Of a stretch of 64,000 bases of DNA, positions 45,463 through 55,157 are shown one piece after another. This DNA is from Asinibacterium sp. OR53 (GTDB lineage: Bacteria; Bacteroidota; Bacteroidia; Chitinophagales; Chitinophagaceae). The notes beneath the pieces are model-generated. The model ran no database searches. It was not told the DNA's origin and saw only the letters and a program-made list of their open reading frames with translations. Where the stretch lies: positions 1,260,505 to 1,324,504 of the forward strand of contig NZ_KI911562.1 of the NCBI RefSeq assembly GCF_000515315.1. Direction: 5' to 3'. Position 1 is the first letter of the stretch; each line of letters opens with the position of its first letter. The position numbers and the translations under genes were made by a program.

Positions 45463-48348
45463 ATGAGATTCGTTTGCTTCATAGGACTACTGCTTATCAT
45501 TGGACTACCCTCCAAAGCGCAACTATTACGAAGCAATCCTATTTTCATTACCGATACCAGTTCCTCCATCGACATCACCTGTGATGCTACCCGCGGCAAA
45601 CAGGGTTTACTTAATTATACTCCTGTTTCAGACGTATATGTACACATTGGCTGCATCACTACAGCCAGCAGCAGTTCATCTGATTGGAAGTACAGCAAAT
45701 TCACCTGGGGTACTACCACTCCCGCAGCACAGTGTGTATCACTGGGCAATAACCAGTGGAAGTATTCCATCACCGGCGGCCTCCGTTCTTTTTTTGGCAT
45801 CACCAACAGCGGCGAAAAGATCCTCCGCATAGCCATCCTCTTCCGCAATGGTAGTGGCAGCCAGGTTTTGCGCAATGCCGATGGAAGTGATATGTACCTG
45901 CCCGTAACCGATACTTCTTTGCAAGTGAGGATCATGCAGCCTTTCTCTCAGCCTACTTACACGCGCCAGCCGGAACCGCTCACAAAGAATGTGGGAGATA
46001 CACTGTCCATCACCGCCAATGCTAACCAGGCTGCTAGTCTGAAACTGTATTGGAATGGGTCTGTAATTGCCACTCAAAACAATGCGGTTACTATTGCTGC
46101 CAATACCCCTATCATTTCTTCCGGTATGCAAACGATTGTGTCGGAAGTAACCAACAGCAATACTACCAGCAGGGATACTTTCAGTTTTTATGTGGCAACA
46201 CCTGTAACAGTAGCGGCTTTACCTGCGGGCGTGAAGGATGGCATCAACTATGAGCCTGGTGATACCTCTCTTACATTGGTTTTGTTTGCACCACTCAAGA
46301 ACAGTGTCAGCGTAGTAGGTGATTTCAACAATTGGACACAGGGTGGTAATTACCAAATGAATCGCACACCCGATGGAAACCGTTTCTGGCTGCGCATCAC
46401 AGGCCTCACACCGAAAGTAGAATATGCTTACCAATACATCATCGATGGTACGCTCAAAGTAGCGGATTATAATACGGAAAAAATACTCGACCCTGTCAAC
46501 GATCCTGGCATTCCTGCTGCAACTTATCCATCGCTCAAATCGTATCCTACAGGAAAAACAACTGGTATCGTAAGTATTATGCAGACTGGTAAACCCCAGT
46601 ATAACTGGCAAATACCTGCGTTTACCAAACCCAATAAACAGAACCTGGTCATTTATGAATTGCTGGTTCGTGACTTCATTGCTGCGCAGAACTGGCAAAC
46701 ATTGAAAGATACCCTCAGCTACATCAAAAGGCTGGGTGTGAATGCCATTGAGCTGATGCCTTTCTCTGAATTTGAAGGCAACAGCAGTTGGGGTTATAAT
46801 CCTATTTTTTATTTCGCACCCGATAAAGCTTACGGCACCGAAACAGCATTGAAACAATTCATCGACGAATGCCACAAGCAGGGTATGGCCGTGATCATGG
46901 ACCTGGTGATGAATCATTCCTTCGGTCAATCGCCCATGGTGCAGATGTACTGGGATGCACAGAACAATCGGCCGGCTGCCAACAGTCCCTGGTTCAATCC
47001 GGTGGCTACCCATCCTTATAGCGTAGGCTACGATTTCAATCACGCATCACAAGCTACCAAAGACTTTGTTGATCGTGTAACGGCGCATTGGATGTTGAAC
47101 TATAAAATAGACGGCTTCCGGTGGGACCTGTCCAAAGGTTTTACACAAACAAACAACCCCAATGATGTAGCTGCATGGAGCGCTTATGATTCCAGCAGGA
47201 TCGCTATCTGGAAAAGGATCTACGATCAGATGCAGGCTACTGTGCCTGGTAGTTATTGCATACTGGAACATTTTGCTGCCAACCAGGAAGAAATAGAATT
47301 GTCTAATTACGGTATGCTGCTTTGGGGTAATGCCAATTACAATTTCAACCAGGCCACCATGGGCTATGCTACCGACTGGAATTTTCAATGGGGCATTTAC
47401 CAGAACCGTAGCTGGAGCAAGCCCAACCTGGTTACGTACATGGAAAGTCACGATGAGGAAAGGCTGATGTACAAGAACCTCAACTATGGCAATGCTGCAG
47501 GCGCTTACAGCGTAAAAGACCTGAATACTGCGTTGAAGCGGAATGAAATGGCTGCTGCATTCTGGGCCATGATACCGGGCCCCAAATTGTTGTGGCAGTT
47601 TGGAGAACTGGGTTATGATTTCAGCATCAACCAATGCCAGAATGCTACCATTGATAATAGTTGCCGCACAGCTCCCAAGCCTATTCACTGGGAGTATGCA
47701 ACCAACAGCAATCGTCTTTCTTTATACAATGTGTACGCACAACTGATCAAACTGCGCTTGCTGCCTGCCTATACCACCACATTCACTACCGGCAACCTGA
47801 GCTACGATTTGTCGGGAGCGTTCAAATGGTTACAACTCAATTCAGATTCTTTGAAAGTAATGGTGTTGGGCAACTTTGATGTGAATGCTGCTACGGCTTC
47901 CATCAGTTTTCCTAGTGCGGGTACCTGGTATAATTATCTCACAGATGCTACGTACACTGCACCTGCTGCAGCGCAAAGCATTACCCTGCAACCCGGCGAA
48001 TATTATGTGTTCACCAATAAGAATTTCAGGAATGTAGTAGTAACTACCATCAATGAGCCTGGTACGCCTGTCGCTAATAATCACCTGGCCATACTGCCCA
48101 ACCCGGTAAACACCAATGGTATTATCGAATATGAAATACCTGCAAGTGGTAAGCTCATGCTCGATGTATGGGATCTGTCGGGTAAACGGATGGCGATACT
48201 GGAAGACGTGTATAAGACCAAAGGTTTTTACCGGGTGCCTTTCAATCGTAATGGTTTGCATACAGGTAGTCTGGCTGCCGGAACATACTTACTCCGGATG
48301 CTCATCAACGGAAAGCAACAAACAATCCCCTTTATAATGAACAATTAA
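45463..48348 (+). CDS. GH13 alpha-amylase-family glycosidase with T9SS type A sorting domain
   Basis: 961 aa from MRFVCFIGLLL (a TTG four codons upstream is in frame). Signal peptide to SKAQ; N-terminal beta domain (26-150); CBM48-like E-set domain with VSVVGDFNNWTQGG at about 280-370; GH13 barrel (YELLVRDFIAAQNWQTLKDT, MDLVMNHSFGQSP, GFRWDLSKGF) with triad Asp555, Glu602 (CILEHFA) and Asp664 (MESHDEERL). A C-terminal T9SS sorting domain (LPNPVNTNGIIEYEIPASGK to the end) directs it outside. It should debranch or hydrolyse starch-type glucans at the cell surface for the adjacent SusCD. Confidence 0.9.
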   Translation: MRFVCFIGLLLIIGLPSKAQLLRSNPIFITDTSSSIDITCDATRGKQGLLNYTPVSDVYVHIGCITTASSSSSDWKYSKFTWGTTTPAAQCVSLGNNQWKYSITGGLRSFFGITNSGEKILRIAILFRNGSGSQVLRNADGSDMYLPVTDTSLQVRIMQPFSQPTYTRQPEPLTKNVGDTLSITANANQAASLKLYWNGSVIATQNNAVTIAANTPIISSGMQTIVSEVTNSNTTSRDTFSFYVATPVTVAALPAGVKDGINYEPGDTSLTLVLFAPLKNSVSVVGDFNNWTQGGNYQMNRTPDGNRFWLRITGLTPKVEYAYQYIIDGTLKVADYNTEKILDPVNDPGIPAATYPSLKSYPTGKTTGIVSIMQTGKPQYNWQIPAFTKPNKQNLVIYELLVRDFIAAQNWQTLKDTLSYIKRLGVNAIELMPFSEFEGNSSWGYNPIFYFAPDKAYGTETALKQFIDECHKQGMAVIMDLVMNHSFGQSPMVQMYWDAQNNRPAANSPWFNPVATHPYSVGYDFNHASQATKDFVDRVTAHWMLNYKIDGFRWDLSKGFTQTNNPNDVAAWSAYDSSRIAIWKRIYDQMQATVPGSYCILEHFAANQEEIELSNYGMLLWGNANYNFNQATMGYATDWNFQWGIYQNRSWSKPNLVTYMESHDEERLMYKNLNYGNAAGAYSVKDLNTALKRNEMAAAFWAMIPGPKLLWQFGELGYDFSINQCQNATIDNSCRTAPKPIHWEYATNSNRLSLYNVYAQLIKLRLLPAYTTTFTTGNLSYDLSGAFKWLQLNSDSLKVMVLGNFDVNAATASISFPSAGTWYNYLTDATYTAPAAAQSITLQPGEYYVFTNKNFRNVVVTTINEPGTPVANNHLAILPNPVNTNGIIEYEIPASGKLMLDVWDLSGKRMAILEDVYKTKGFYRVPFNRNGLHTGSLAAGTYLLRMLINGKQQTIPFIMNN

Positions 48349-48387
48349 ACAATCCCTTCATTTGCCAAAACTGAAAAAACAAAGTAT

Positions 48388-51357
48388 ATGAATGTAAAAC
48401 GTTTGCTTCTATTAATGATCTTACCTGCGTTGTTGTTGCAGTTGTCTGCACAGGCGCAGCAAAGAACTGTTACGGGAAAAGTGACAGATTCAAGGAACGG
48501 CACGGCTTTGCAAAGCGTGTCGGTGACGGTGAAAGGATCTTCCGTTGGTACGCAAACAGCCGCCGATGGTAGTTTCAGCTTAAAAGTCCCATCTGGTGCT
48601 ACCACACTGATGATCTCCAGCATAGGATATGCCAACAGGGAGGTGAAAATAAGCGATGGCCTGGTGAATGTTGCGCTGGATCCCATCGATAAAGCATTGG
48701 GTGATGTGATCGTGATCGCTTATGGTACGCGCAAGAAAAGCGATCTCACCTCTTCTGTGACTGCGATCTCGGCCAAAGATTTCCAGAAAGGAAGCATCGC
48801 GTCTTCCGAGCAGTTGTTACAGGGTAAGGTAGCCGGTTTGGAAATCACTTCCGGCGGTGGCGCTGCGGGCGGTGGTAGCCGTATCCGTATTCGCGGAGGC
48901 GCTTCTCTCAACGCCAGCAACGACCCGTTGATCGTGATCGATGGTATTGCCGTGGATGGCAATGGTGTTGCGGGTTCTGCCAACCTGCTGAATACCATCA
49001 ACCCCAATGATATCGAATCGATCAGCGTATTGAAAGACGCTTCGGCTACTGCGCTGTATGGTTCAAGGGCATCGAATGGGGTACTGATCATCACTACCAA
49101 GAAAGGTGCCAAAGGGAAAGTGCGTTATAATTTCAATACCCAGGTTTCTTCCGGGTCAGTGGCTAAAACAGTTGGTGTGCTGAGTGGTGATGAAGTGAGA
49201 AGCATCATCAATGCAGATGCTACGGCCAGTGGAGATAATACGTATAAAAAATTGTTGGGCACGGCAAATACCGACTGGCAGAAACAAATTTATAAGACTG
49301 CTATCGGCAACGATAACAATATCAGCGCCAGCGGCGGTATCGGAAATATGCCTTTCCGTCTTTCGCTCGGATACCTGAACCAGGATGGTATACTGAAAAC
49401 AGATCATTTCGATCGTATGTCTTCTGCACTCAACCTCTCACCGAAATTCTTCGATAATCATTTATCGGTTGAAGTAGCAGTAAAAGCAAGCAGAACCACC
49501 AACCGATTTGCTGATCAGGGTGCCATTGGTTCAGCTGTTGCTTTCGATCCTACACAACCTGTATATGCGAACAATAAATATGGCGGCTATTACGAATGGC
49601 TGCAACCAGATGGCAAACCCATTGACCTGTCAACCCGTAACCCGTTGGCGCTGCTGAATCTGAGAGACAACCGCTCTACAGTGAACAGGCTGATCGGTAA
49701 TGTACAGCTTGATTATAAACTGCATTTCTTCCCCGATCTGCATGTGTTGACCAACCTCGGAATCGATAACGCCAGTGGTAGCGGCAACGATAACACAGAT
49801 TCTACTTCTGCTACCAATTACAAAACGGCAGGCCGTTATGTGCACTATGAACAAAAGAAAAAATACACACTGGCCGGTGTATCGTTATTGTATAATAAAG
49901 ACATCAGGAGCATCGATAGTAAACTTGATGTGTTAGTGAGTCATGAATACCAGGATTTCGTTACAGAAGTGAGCAATTTTTCTTCTTATGGCCAGAATGG
50001 GGTGGTGATTCCCGGCAGCACACCCACATTTGCTACCGACAAACCTGAGTTCCGTATGGAATCTTATTTTGGACGATTCAACTATTCGCTTTCTGATAAA
50101 TACTTCCTCTCTGCTTCAATCAGAAGAGATGCGAGCTCGAAATTCTCTACTACTAACAGGGTAGGTTATTTCCCTGCTGTATCAGTTGCCTGGAAAATAA
50201 ATGAAGACTTTTTCAAAGGCAGCAGTGTTGTGAATGAATTGAAATTCCGTGCCAGCTTAGGTGTTACCGGTCAGCAAGACATTGGTAACTACTACGGATA
50301 CCTGCCGAAATATTCCCAGAGCAGCAATACTGCACAATACCAATTCGGTAATACTTTCTATAGTTTCCTTCGTCCTTCTGCCTACGATCCGAACATCAAA
50401 TGGGAAACCACTACCACTACCAACCTGGGTCTTGATTTCGTTTTCCTGCACAACAGGATCTCCGGATCAGTAGATGTGTACAGGAAAAAAACAAAAGACC
50501 TGTTGAGTGTGATCCCTGTAGCGCCTGGCTCCAACTTTGATATTGCCTTGCTTACCAACGTAGGTAATATTGAGAACAAGGGCGTGGAATTTGCAGTGAA
50601 TACTGTTCCGGTAAAACAGAACGACCTGGAATGGGATTTAGGATTCAACTTCACTTACAACAAAACAGAGATCACCAACCTGTTGAAACAGCAGGACCCT
50701 AACTTCAAAGGCATTGATGTTGGTGGTATCAGCGGCGGTACCGGAAACAACATCGGAAAATTTGCAGTGGGTTATGCGCCTTTTGTATACAATGTGTACA
50801 AACAGATATACGACAGAACCACCGGTAAGCCCATTGAAAGCTTGTACGACGATTTGAACAGGGATGGCAGGATCGACGAATCTGACCGCTATTACTATAA
50901 AAAACCTTCAGCGGATGTATTGCTGGGCATCAACACCCAGGTGATATACAAGCGCATCAGCTTAGGGTTCGCTGCACACGGATCACTGGGTGGTTATCTC
51001 TATAACAACTTCAACTCCAATAACGGTGTTTTAAGAGCTATCAAGAATCCCATCAACTTCATTGGTAATGCTTCGCGCGACTACCTGTACACAGGATTCG
51101 TGAACAACCAATACCTGTCTGATTATTATATAGAGAATGCTTCTTTCCTGAGACTGGATAATATCAACTTCGGTTACAACGCCGGTAAAGTGTTCAACAA
51201 GCGTGCGCAGATGCGCATATCAGCGAGTGTTCAGAATGTGTTTGTAATTACCAAATACAAAGGACTGGATCCTGAAAACTCGAACAGCTCAGGCGTTGAC
51301 AACAATATCTATCCACGCCCAAGGGTATTCTCATTGGGGTTAAACTTTGATTTCTGA
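48388..51357 (+). CDS. SusC-family TonB-dependent receptor without STN domain
   Basis: 989 aa. Signal peptide (MNVKRLLLLMILPALLLQLS); carboxypeptidase-D-like domain at about 28-110 (VTGKVTDSRNGTALQSVSVT); TonB-box and plug region from DVIVIAYGTRKKSDLTSSV; barrel to residue 989 ending in PRVFSLGLNFDF. There is no STN domain, which matches control by a one-component regulator rather than FecI/FecR. It imports maltooligosaccharides released by the GH13 enzyme. The susD stop-to-start gap downstream is 9 nt. Confidence 0.95.
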   Translation: MNVKRLLLLMILPALLLQLSAQAQQRTVTGKVTDSRNGTALQSVSVTVKGSSVGTQTAADGSFSLKVPSGATTLMISSIGYANREVKISDGLVNVALDPIDKALGDVIVIAYGTRKKSDLTSSVTAISAKDFQKGSIASSEQLLQGKVAGLEITSGGGAAGGGSRIRIRGGASLNASNDPLIVIDGIAVDGNGVAGSANLLNTINPNDIESISVLKDASATALYGSRASNGVLIITTKKGAKGKVRYNFNTQVSSGSVAKTVGVLSGDEVRSIINADATASGDNTYKKLLGTANTDWQKQIYKTAIGNDNNISASGGIGNMPFRLSLGYLNQDGILKTDHFDRMSSALNLSPKFFDNHLSVEVAVKASRTTNRFADQGAIGSAVAFDPTQPVYANNKYGGYYEWLQPDGKPIDLSTRNPLALLNLRDNRSTVNRLIGNVQLDYKLHFFPDLHVLTNLGIDNASGSGNDNTDSTSATNYKTAGRYVHYEQKKKYTLAGVSLLYNKDIRSIDSKLDVLVSHEYQDFVTEVSNFSSYGQNGVVIPGSTPTFATDKPEFRMESYFGRFNYSLSDKYFLSASIRRDASSKFSTTNRVGYFPAVSVAWKINEDFFKGSSVVNELKFRASLGVTGQQDIGNYYGYLPKYSQSSNTAQYQFGNTFYSFLRPSAYDPNIKWETTTTTNLGLDFVFLHNRISGSVDVYRKKTKDLLSVIPVAPGSNFDIALLTNVGNIENKGVEFAVNTVPVKQNDLEWDLGFNFTYNKTEITNLLKQQDPNFKGIDVGGISGGTGNNIGKFAVGYAPFVYNVYKQIYDRTTGKPIESLYDDLNRDGRIDESDRYYYKKPSADVLLGINTQVIYKRISLGFAAHGSLGGYLYNNFNSNNGVLRAIKNPINFIGNASRDYLYTGFVNNQYLSDYYIENASFLRLDNINFGYNAGKVFNKRAQMRISASVQNVFVITKYKGLDPENSNSSGVDNNIYPRPRVFSLGLNFDF

Positions 51358-51366
51358 TTCTGAAAA

Positions 51367-53007
51367 ATGATTAGTATGCAAAACAATATCATAAAGAATA
51401 CGATTATAGCGGCTGTTGCAGTTTTATCTGTCACCGCCTGCTCTAAAAAACTGGACCTGTTTCCGCAGAACGACCTGACGCCCGAGAAGACTTATTCTAG
51501 TGCGGCTGGTTATAAAAGCGTACTGGCCAAAATATATGGTTCACTAGCTATTACAGGTAACAACGGTCCGTCAAATAATCCTGATATCGGAGGTGGCCTC
51601 GATGAAGGTTCACAGGTAGCATTCATCCGCGGTTTTTTCAATTGCGAAGAGTTGCCTACCGATGAAGCGGTGGTAGCATGGAACGACCAGACCATCCACG
51701 ATTTTCACGACCTGAAATGGACCAGCGCTGATCCTTTTTTGAAAGGCATGTATGCAAGGCCTATTTACAATATCACGCTCATCAACGAATACCTGCGGGA
51801 ATCGACAGACGATAAGCTGGCCTCCAGGGGTATCACAGGTAATGATGCAGCCGATGTCAAAAAATCAAGAGCAGAAGCCCGTTTCCTGAGAGCTTTCAAT
51901 TATTGGGTGATGATGGACTTGTTTGGTAACTCTACTTTCATTACCGAAGCAGATGGTATTGGAAGTGGAGGTAGCTTGCCCAAACAAATTAAACGGACTG
52001 ATCTGTTTGTTTATATCGAAAAGGAACTGAAAGCGATCGATGGAGACCTGGCCCCCGTTAAAACCATTGAATATGGAAGGGTGGACCAGGGGGCTGCATG
52101 GGCGTTGCTGGCACGCATGTACCTGAACGCAGGCGTATATACCGGAACGCCCCGGTACAGCGATGCGATCACCTATGCACAGAAAGTGATCAATGGGGGG
52201 TATACACTGAAATCAGGATACAGCAAACTGTTCATGGCCGATAATGATAAGCAAAAAGATGAATTCATCTTCGCTATCAATTGCGATGGATTACACACGC
52301 AGGCTTATGGTAATACTACCTTCTTTGTGCATGCGGCTGCTGGCGATGATTTTGCAGAATATGGTGTAGGAGGTGGATGGTATGGTTACCGCGCTACATC
52401 GTCGTTGGCCAACTTGTTTGCCGATAAGTCTGGTAATACAGATCAACGCGCACTCTTCACCACTTCCAAATTCGGTACATCCAATTCACAAATGGCGATC
52501 AGCGATGTGAGCAATTTCGCGAACGGAGTGCATGTGAAAAAATACGTGAACATTCGTTCAGATGGCGGTGCCGTATCTGATGTTACAAAAACATTCGCTG
52601 ATGTTGACTTCCCTGTTTTCCGCCTGTCTGAAATGTACCTGATCTACGCCGAGTCGGTACTCCGTGGCGGTACAGGAGGAGATGCAGCTACTGCTTTAAC
52701 TTATCTCAACAAAATAAGATTCAGGGCCTATGGCGATAGTTATGGTACCAACAATGTTGGACAACTGGCTGCAGGAGACCTGAACTTACAATTGATACTG
52801 GATGAGCGTGCAAGGGAACTGTATTGGGAAGGACATCGCAGAACAGACCTGATCCGGTACAACCTGCTGACCACGAATACATACCTGTGGCCATGGAAAG
52901 GAGGCGTGTCTTCCGGAACGGGTGTTGATTCGAAATACAACCTGTATCCGGTCCCGGCATCTAACAGGACTTCTAACAGTAACCTGGATCAGAACCCAGG
53001 GTATTAA
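51367..53007 (+). CDS. SusD/RagB-family glycan-binding lipoprotein
   Basis: 546 aa. Lipobox SVTACSKKLDLF; an in-frame ATG three codons in is an alternative start. Helices ARFLRAFNYWVMMDLFGNST and WALLARMYLNAGVYTGT and the C-terminal FRLSEMYLIYAESVLRGGTG, LILDERARELYWEGHRRTDL and SNLDQNPGY are SusD features. It differs from the upstream-locus SusD in length (about 50 residues longer) and is most like SusD proteins of starch loci (RTDLIRYN). It binds alpha-glucan on the surface together with SusC. Confidence 0.95.
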   Translation: MISMQNNIIKNTIIAAVAVLSVTACSKKLDLFPQNDLTPEKTYSSAAGYKSVLAKIYGSLAITGNNGPSNNPDIGGGLDEGSQVAFIRGFFNCEELPTDEAVVAWNDQTIHDFHDLKWTSADPFLKGMYARPIYNITLINEYLRESTDDKLASRGITGNDAADVKKSRAEARFLRAFNYWVMMDLFGNSTFITEADGIGSGGSLPKQIKRTDLFVYIEKELKAIDGDLAPVKTIEYGRVDQGAAWALLARMYLNAGVYTGTPRYSDAITYAQKVINGGYTLKSGYSKLFMADNDKQKDEFIFAINCDGLHTQAYGNTTFFVHAAAGDDFAEYGVGGGWYGYRATSSLANLFADKSGNTDQRALFTTSKFGTSNSQMAISDVSNFANGVHVKKYVNIRSDGGAVSDVTKTFADVDFPVFRLSEMYLIYAESVLRGGTGGDAATALTYLNKIRFRAYGDSYGTNNVGQLAAGDLNLQLILDERARELYWEGHRRTDLIRYNLLTTNTYLWPWKGGVSSGTGVDSKYNLYPVPASNRTSNSNLDQNPGY

Positions 53008-53031
53008 TTCTTAAACAGTCAACTTTTTGTC

Positions 53032-53868
53032 ATGAAAAATATTTTTAAATACCTCTTCTTCTCATCCCTGCTCGCCATTACTGTTGCGTCGTGCAAAAAG
53101 GATGAAGCCAGGAATTATTTTGAAGGAGGCACGAATCCTGTGTTGACATCATCTGTGAGCAATACCATTGCACTGGACTATACCATGCGCGACCAGGAAG
53201 CGATCAAACTTTCGTGGACCAATCCCAATTATAAATTCACTTCAGGTATCGGATCGCAGGATGTTTCTTATTTGGTAGAGATCGATACCAGCGGCGCCAA
53301 CTTCACCAATCCGGGTAAGCAAACGGTTGCTGTTAGCAAGAACCTCTCTTTGTCTATCGCACAGGGGCAGTTCAACGACTACCTCTTGAACCAGTTGCAA
53401 TTGAAACCCGGCATGTCGCACAATCTTGAGATCAGGGTGAAATCTTATATGGCCAATAATGCTGCCATGCTGATTTCCAACGTGCTGAAATTCGCTGTAA
53501 CACCGTACGCCATTCCTCCCAAAGTAACACCACCCTCCGGTGGCGTTTTGTACCTGGTAGGTGACGCCACGCCGGGCGGATGGAATAATCCTGTGCCCGT
53601 GCCCAGCCAGCAGTTTACACAGATAAGCCCTACTTTTTATGAGATCACAGTGGCACTCACCGGTGGCAAGCATTATCTGTTCCTGCCTAAGAATGGCGAC
53701 TGGAGCCACAAGTATGCTGTGAAAGACAATACCATTGCCGGTTTGGGAGATAGTGGCGGTGATTTTGGGTATGACTTCAGTCAGGATATCCCTGCTCCCA
53801 CTGCAAGCGGTACCTATAAAATACAGGCCGACTTCCAGCGTGGCAAATTCATCGTAACCAAACAATAA
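53032..53868 (+). CDS. SusE-like lipoprotein with one glucan-binding module
   Basis: 278 aa. Lipobox VASCKKDEA, with acidic residues after the cysteine that fit surface export. The SusE-type Ig domain spans about 28-165 (ALDYTMRDQEAIKLSWTNPN; YLVEIDTSGANF). One module from about residue 171 opens LYLVGDATPGGWNNPVPVPS and includes HYLFLPKNGDWSHKYA. It should bind starch beside SusCD. The same module, with clear nucleotide similarity, occurs twice in the next gene. Confidence 0.9.
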   Translation: MKNIFKYLFFSSLLAITVASCKKDEARNYFEGGTNPVLTSSVSNTIALDYTMRDQEAIKLSWTNPNYKFTSGIGSQDVSYLVEIDTSGANFTNPGKQTVAVSKNLSLSIAQGQFNDYLLNQLQLKPGMSHNLEIRVKSYMANNAAMLISNVLKFAVTPYAIPPKVTPPSGGVLYLVGDATPGGWNNPVPVPSQQFTQISPTFYEITVALTGGKHYLFLPKNGDWSHKYAVKDNTIAGLGDSGGDFGYDFSQDIPAPTASGTYKIQADFQRGKFIVTKQ

Positions 53869-53886
53869 ACGCAACGATTAAACAAA

Positions 53887-55041
53887 ATGACTATGAAATA
53901 TTTTGCAAAACTCAGTTTCCTCGCAGTGCTGTTGATTGGTTTCTTTACAGCCTGTGAGAAAAAGGTGGGCGATCTGCCGTATTACCAGCCGGGAACTGCG
54001 GTTACTTTAAGCAGTTCTTCCAGCACGGTTGCCGCTGCACCTGCCGATTCTTCAAAAGTGGCGCTTACGTTAACCTGGAGCAATCCCAAATATTCAGTAG
54101 ACTCTTCAACGGTTAAATACATTGTTGAGATCGATTCCAGCGGAAGGAATTTCTCCAAATCAGTGAGCCGTATCATCAGCGGATCACTGACCACTTCCTT
54201 CACTGCAAAAGACCTGAATGCGATTTTGTTGGGATATGGTTTCTCTTTTGGTGTGGCCTATGATATGGATATCCGAATCACTTCTTCTTACGCCAACAAC
54301 AACGAATTACTGCGATCCAATGTGATCAAAGTAAAAATGACGCCCTACAAAATACCGCCGAAAGTTACTCCCCCCGCTTCCGGCAGGTTATTCATTGTAG
54401 GTAGTGCTACTGCCGGTGGTTGGAACAACCCCGTTCCAGCCCCGACGCAGGAGTTCACTAAAATTGATTCGGTTACTTACGGAGGTATTTTCAACCTGAC
54501 AGGTGGTAATGAATATTTGCTGTTGCCGGTGAATGGCGATTGGAGCCACAAATTTTCCGTGGCAGATAAGACAGTGGCAGGCCTGAATGCAGGCGGCAGC
54601 TTCGGTGCCGACCTGAATGATAATATCCCCGGACCGGCTACTTCCGGCATGTATAAGATTATTGTGGATTTCCAGGCAGGTAAATTCACCGTTACACCTT
54701 ACACCGGTGTATTGCCCGCTAATCTATTTATTGTGGGTGATGCTACTCCGGGAGGATGGAACAACCCGGTGCCGGTGCCTGGTCAGCAGTTCGCGCAGGT
54801 GAACTCCACCCAATTCGAACTGACCCTGTCCCTGACAGGAGGAAAGCAATACCTGTTCCTGCCGGTGAACGGCGATTGGAGTCACAAGTTTGCAGTGCCG
54901 GATAATACCATACCTTCTTTGAAAATGGGGGGTAATTTTGCATACGATGCATCGTCGAACTTCCCCGGCCCGGATGCTTCGGGTACTTACAAATTTGTGG
55001 TAAGGTTTATAGACAATAGTTATACGGTTACCAAGCAATAG
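53887..55041 (+). CDS. SusF-like lipoprotein with two glucan-binding modules
   Basis: 384 aa. Lipobox FFTACEKKVGD. N-terminal Ig domain (30-160: LTWSNPKYSVDSS, KYIVEIDSSGRNF), then two modules from about residues 166 (LFIVGSATAGGWNNPVPAPT) and 279 (LFIVGDATPGGWNNPVPVPG). Each has an xYLLLPVNGDWSHKF-type core (NEYLLLPVNGDWSHKF, KQYLFLPVNGDWSHKF). The second start is ambiguous by two codons (53887 or 53893). It is an 18-nt neighbour of the SusE-like gene, which it resembles closely; tandem duplication is likely. Confidence 0.9.
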   Translation: MTMKYFAKLSFLAVLLIGFFTACEKKVGDLPYYQPGTAVTLSSSSSTVAAAPADSSKVALTLTWSNPKYSVDSSTVKYIVEIDSSGRNFSKSVSRIISGSLTTSFTAKDLNAILLGYGFSFGVAYDMDIRITSSYANNNELLRSNVIKVKMTPYKIPPKVTPPASGRLFIVGSATAGGWNNPVPAPTQEFTKIDSVTYGGIFNLTGGNEYLLLPVNGDWSHKFSVADKTVAGLNAGGSFGADLNDNIPGPATSGMYKIIVDFQAGKFTVTPYTGVLPANLFIVGDATPGGWNNPVPVPGQQFAQVNSTQFELTLSLTGGKQYLFLPVNGDWSHKFAVPDNTIPSLKMGGNFAYDASSNFPGPDASGTYKFVVRFIDNSYTVTKQ

Positions 55042-55064
55042 CAAGCAGTGTTTTTGGTTGAAAG

Positions 55065-55087
55065 AAGGGGGCATTTATGCCCCCTTT
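55065..55087 (+). terminator. terminator of the second PUL
   Basis: AAGGGGGCAT (55065-55074) and ATGCCCCCTT (55077-55086) are perfect inverted repeats (the two-base loop would open to a larger one in practice), followed by TTCTC. It ends the GH13-SusCDEF operon. Confidence 0.75.
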
Positions 55088-55157
55088 CTCATGAAAACAG
55101 GTGCTGACTTGTTATCAAACATTACATTCCTTACATTGCACCATTAACACCTACACG

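Noticed and set aside
53540-54800. Repeat array that could be taken for a mobile or CRISPR-type repeat
   Set aside because: The repeats lie in frame within SusE/SusF-like coding sequence and reflect duplicated binding modules.
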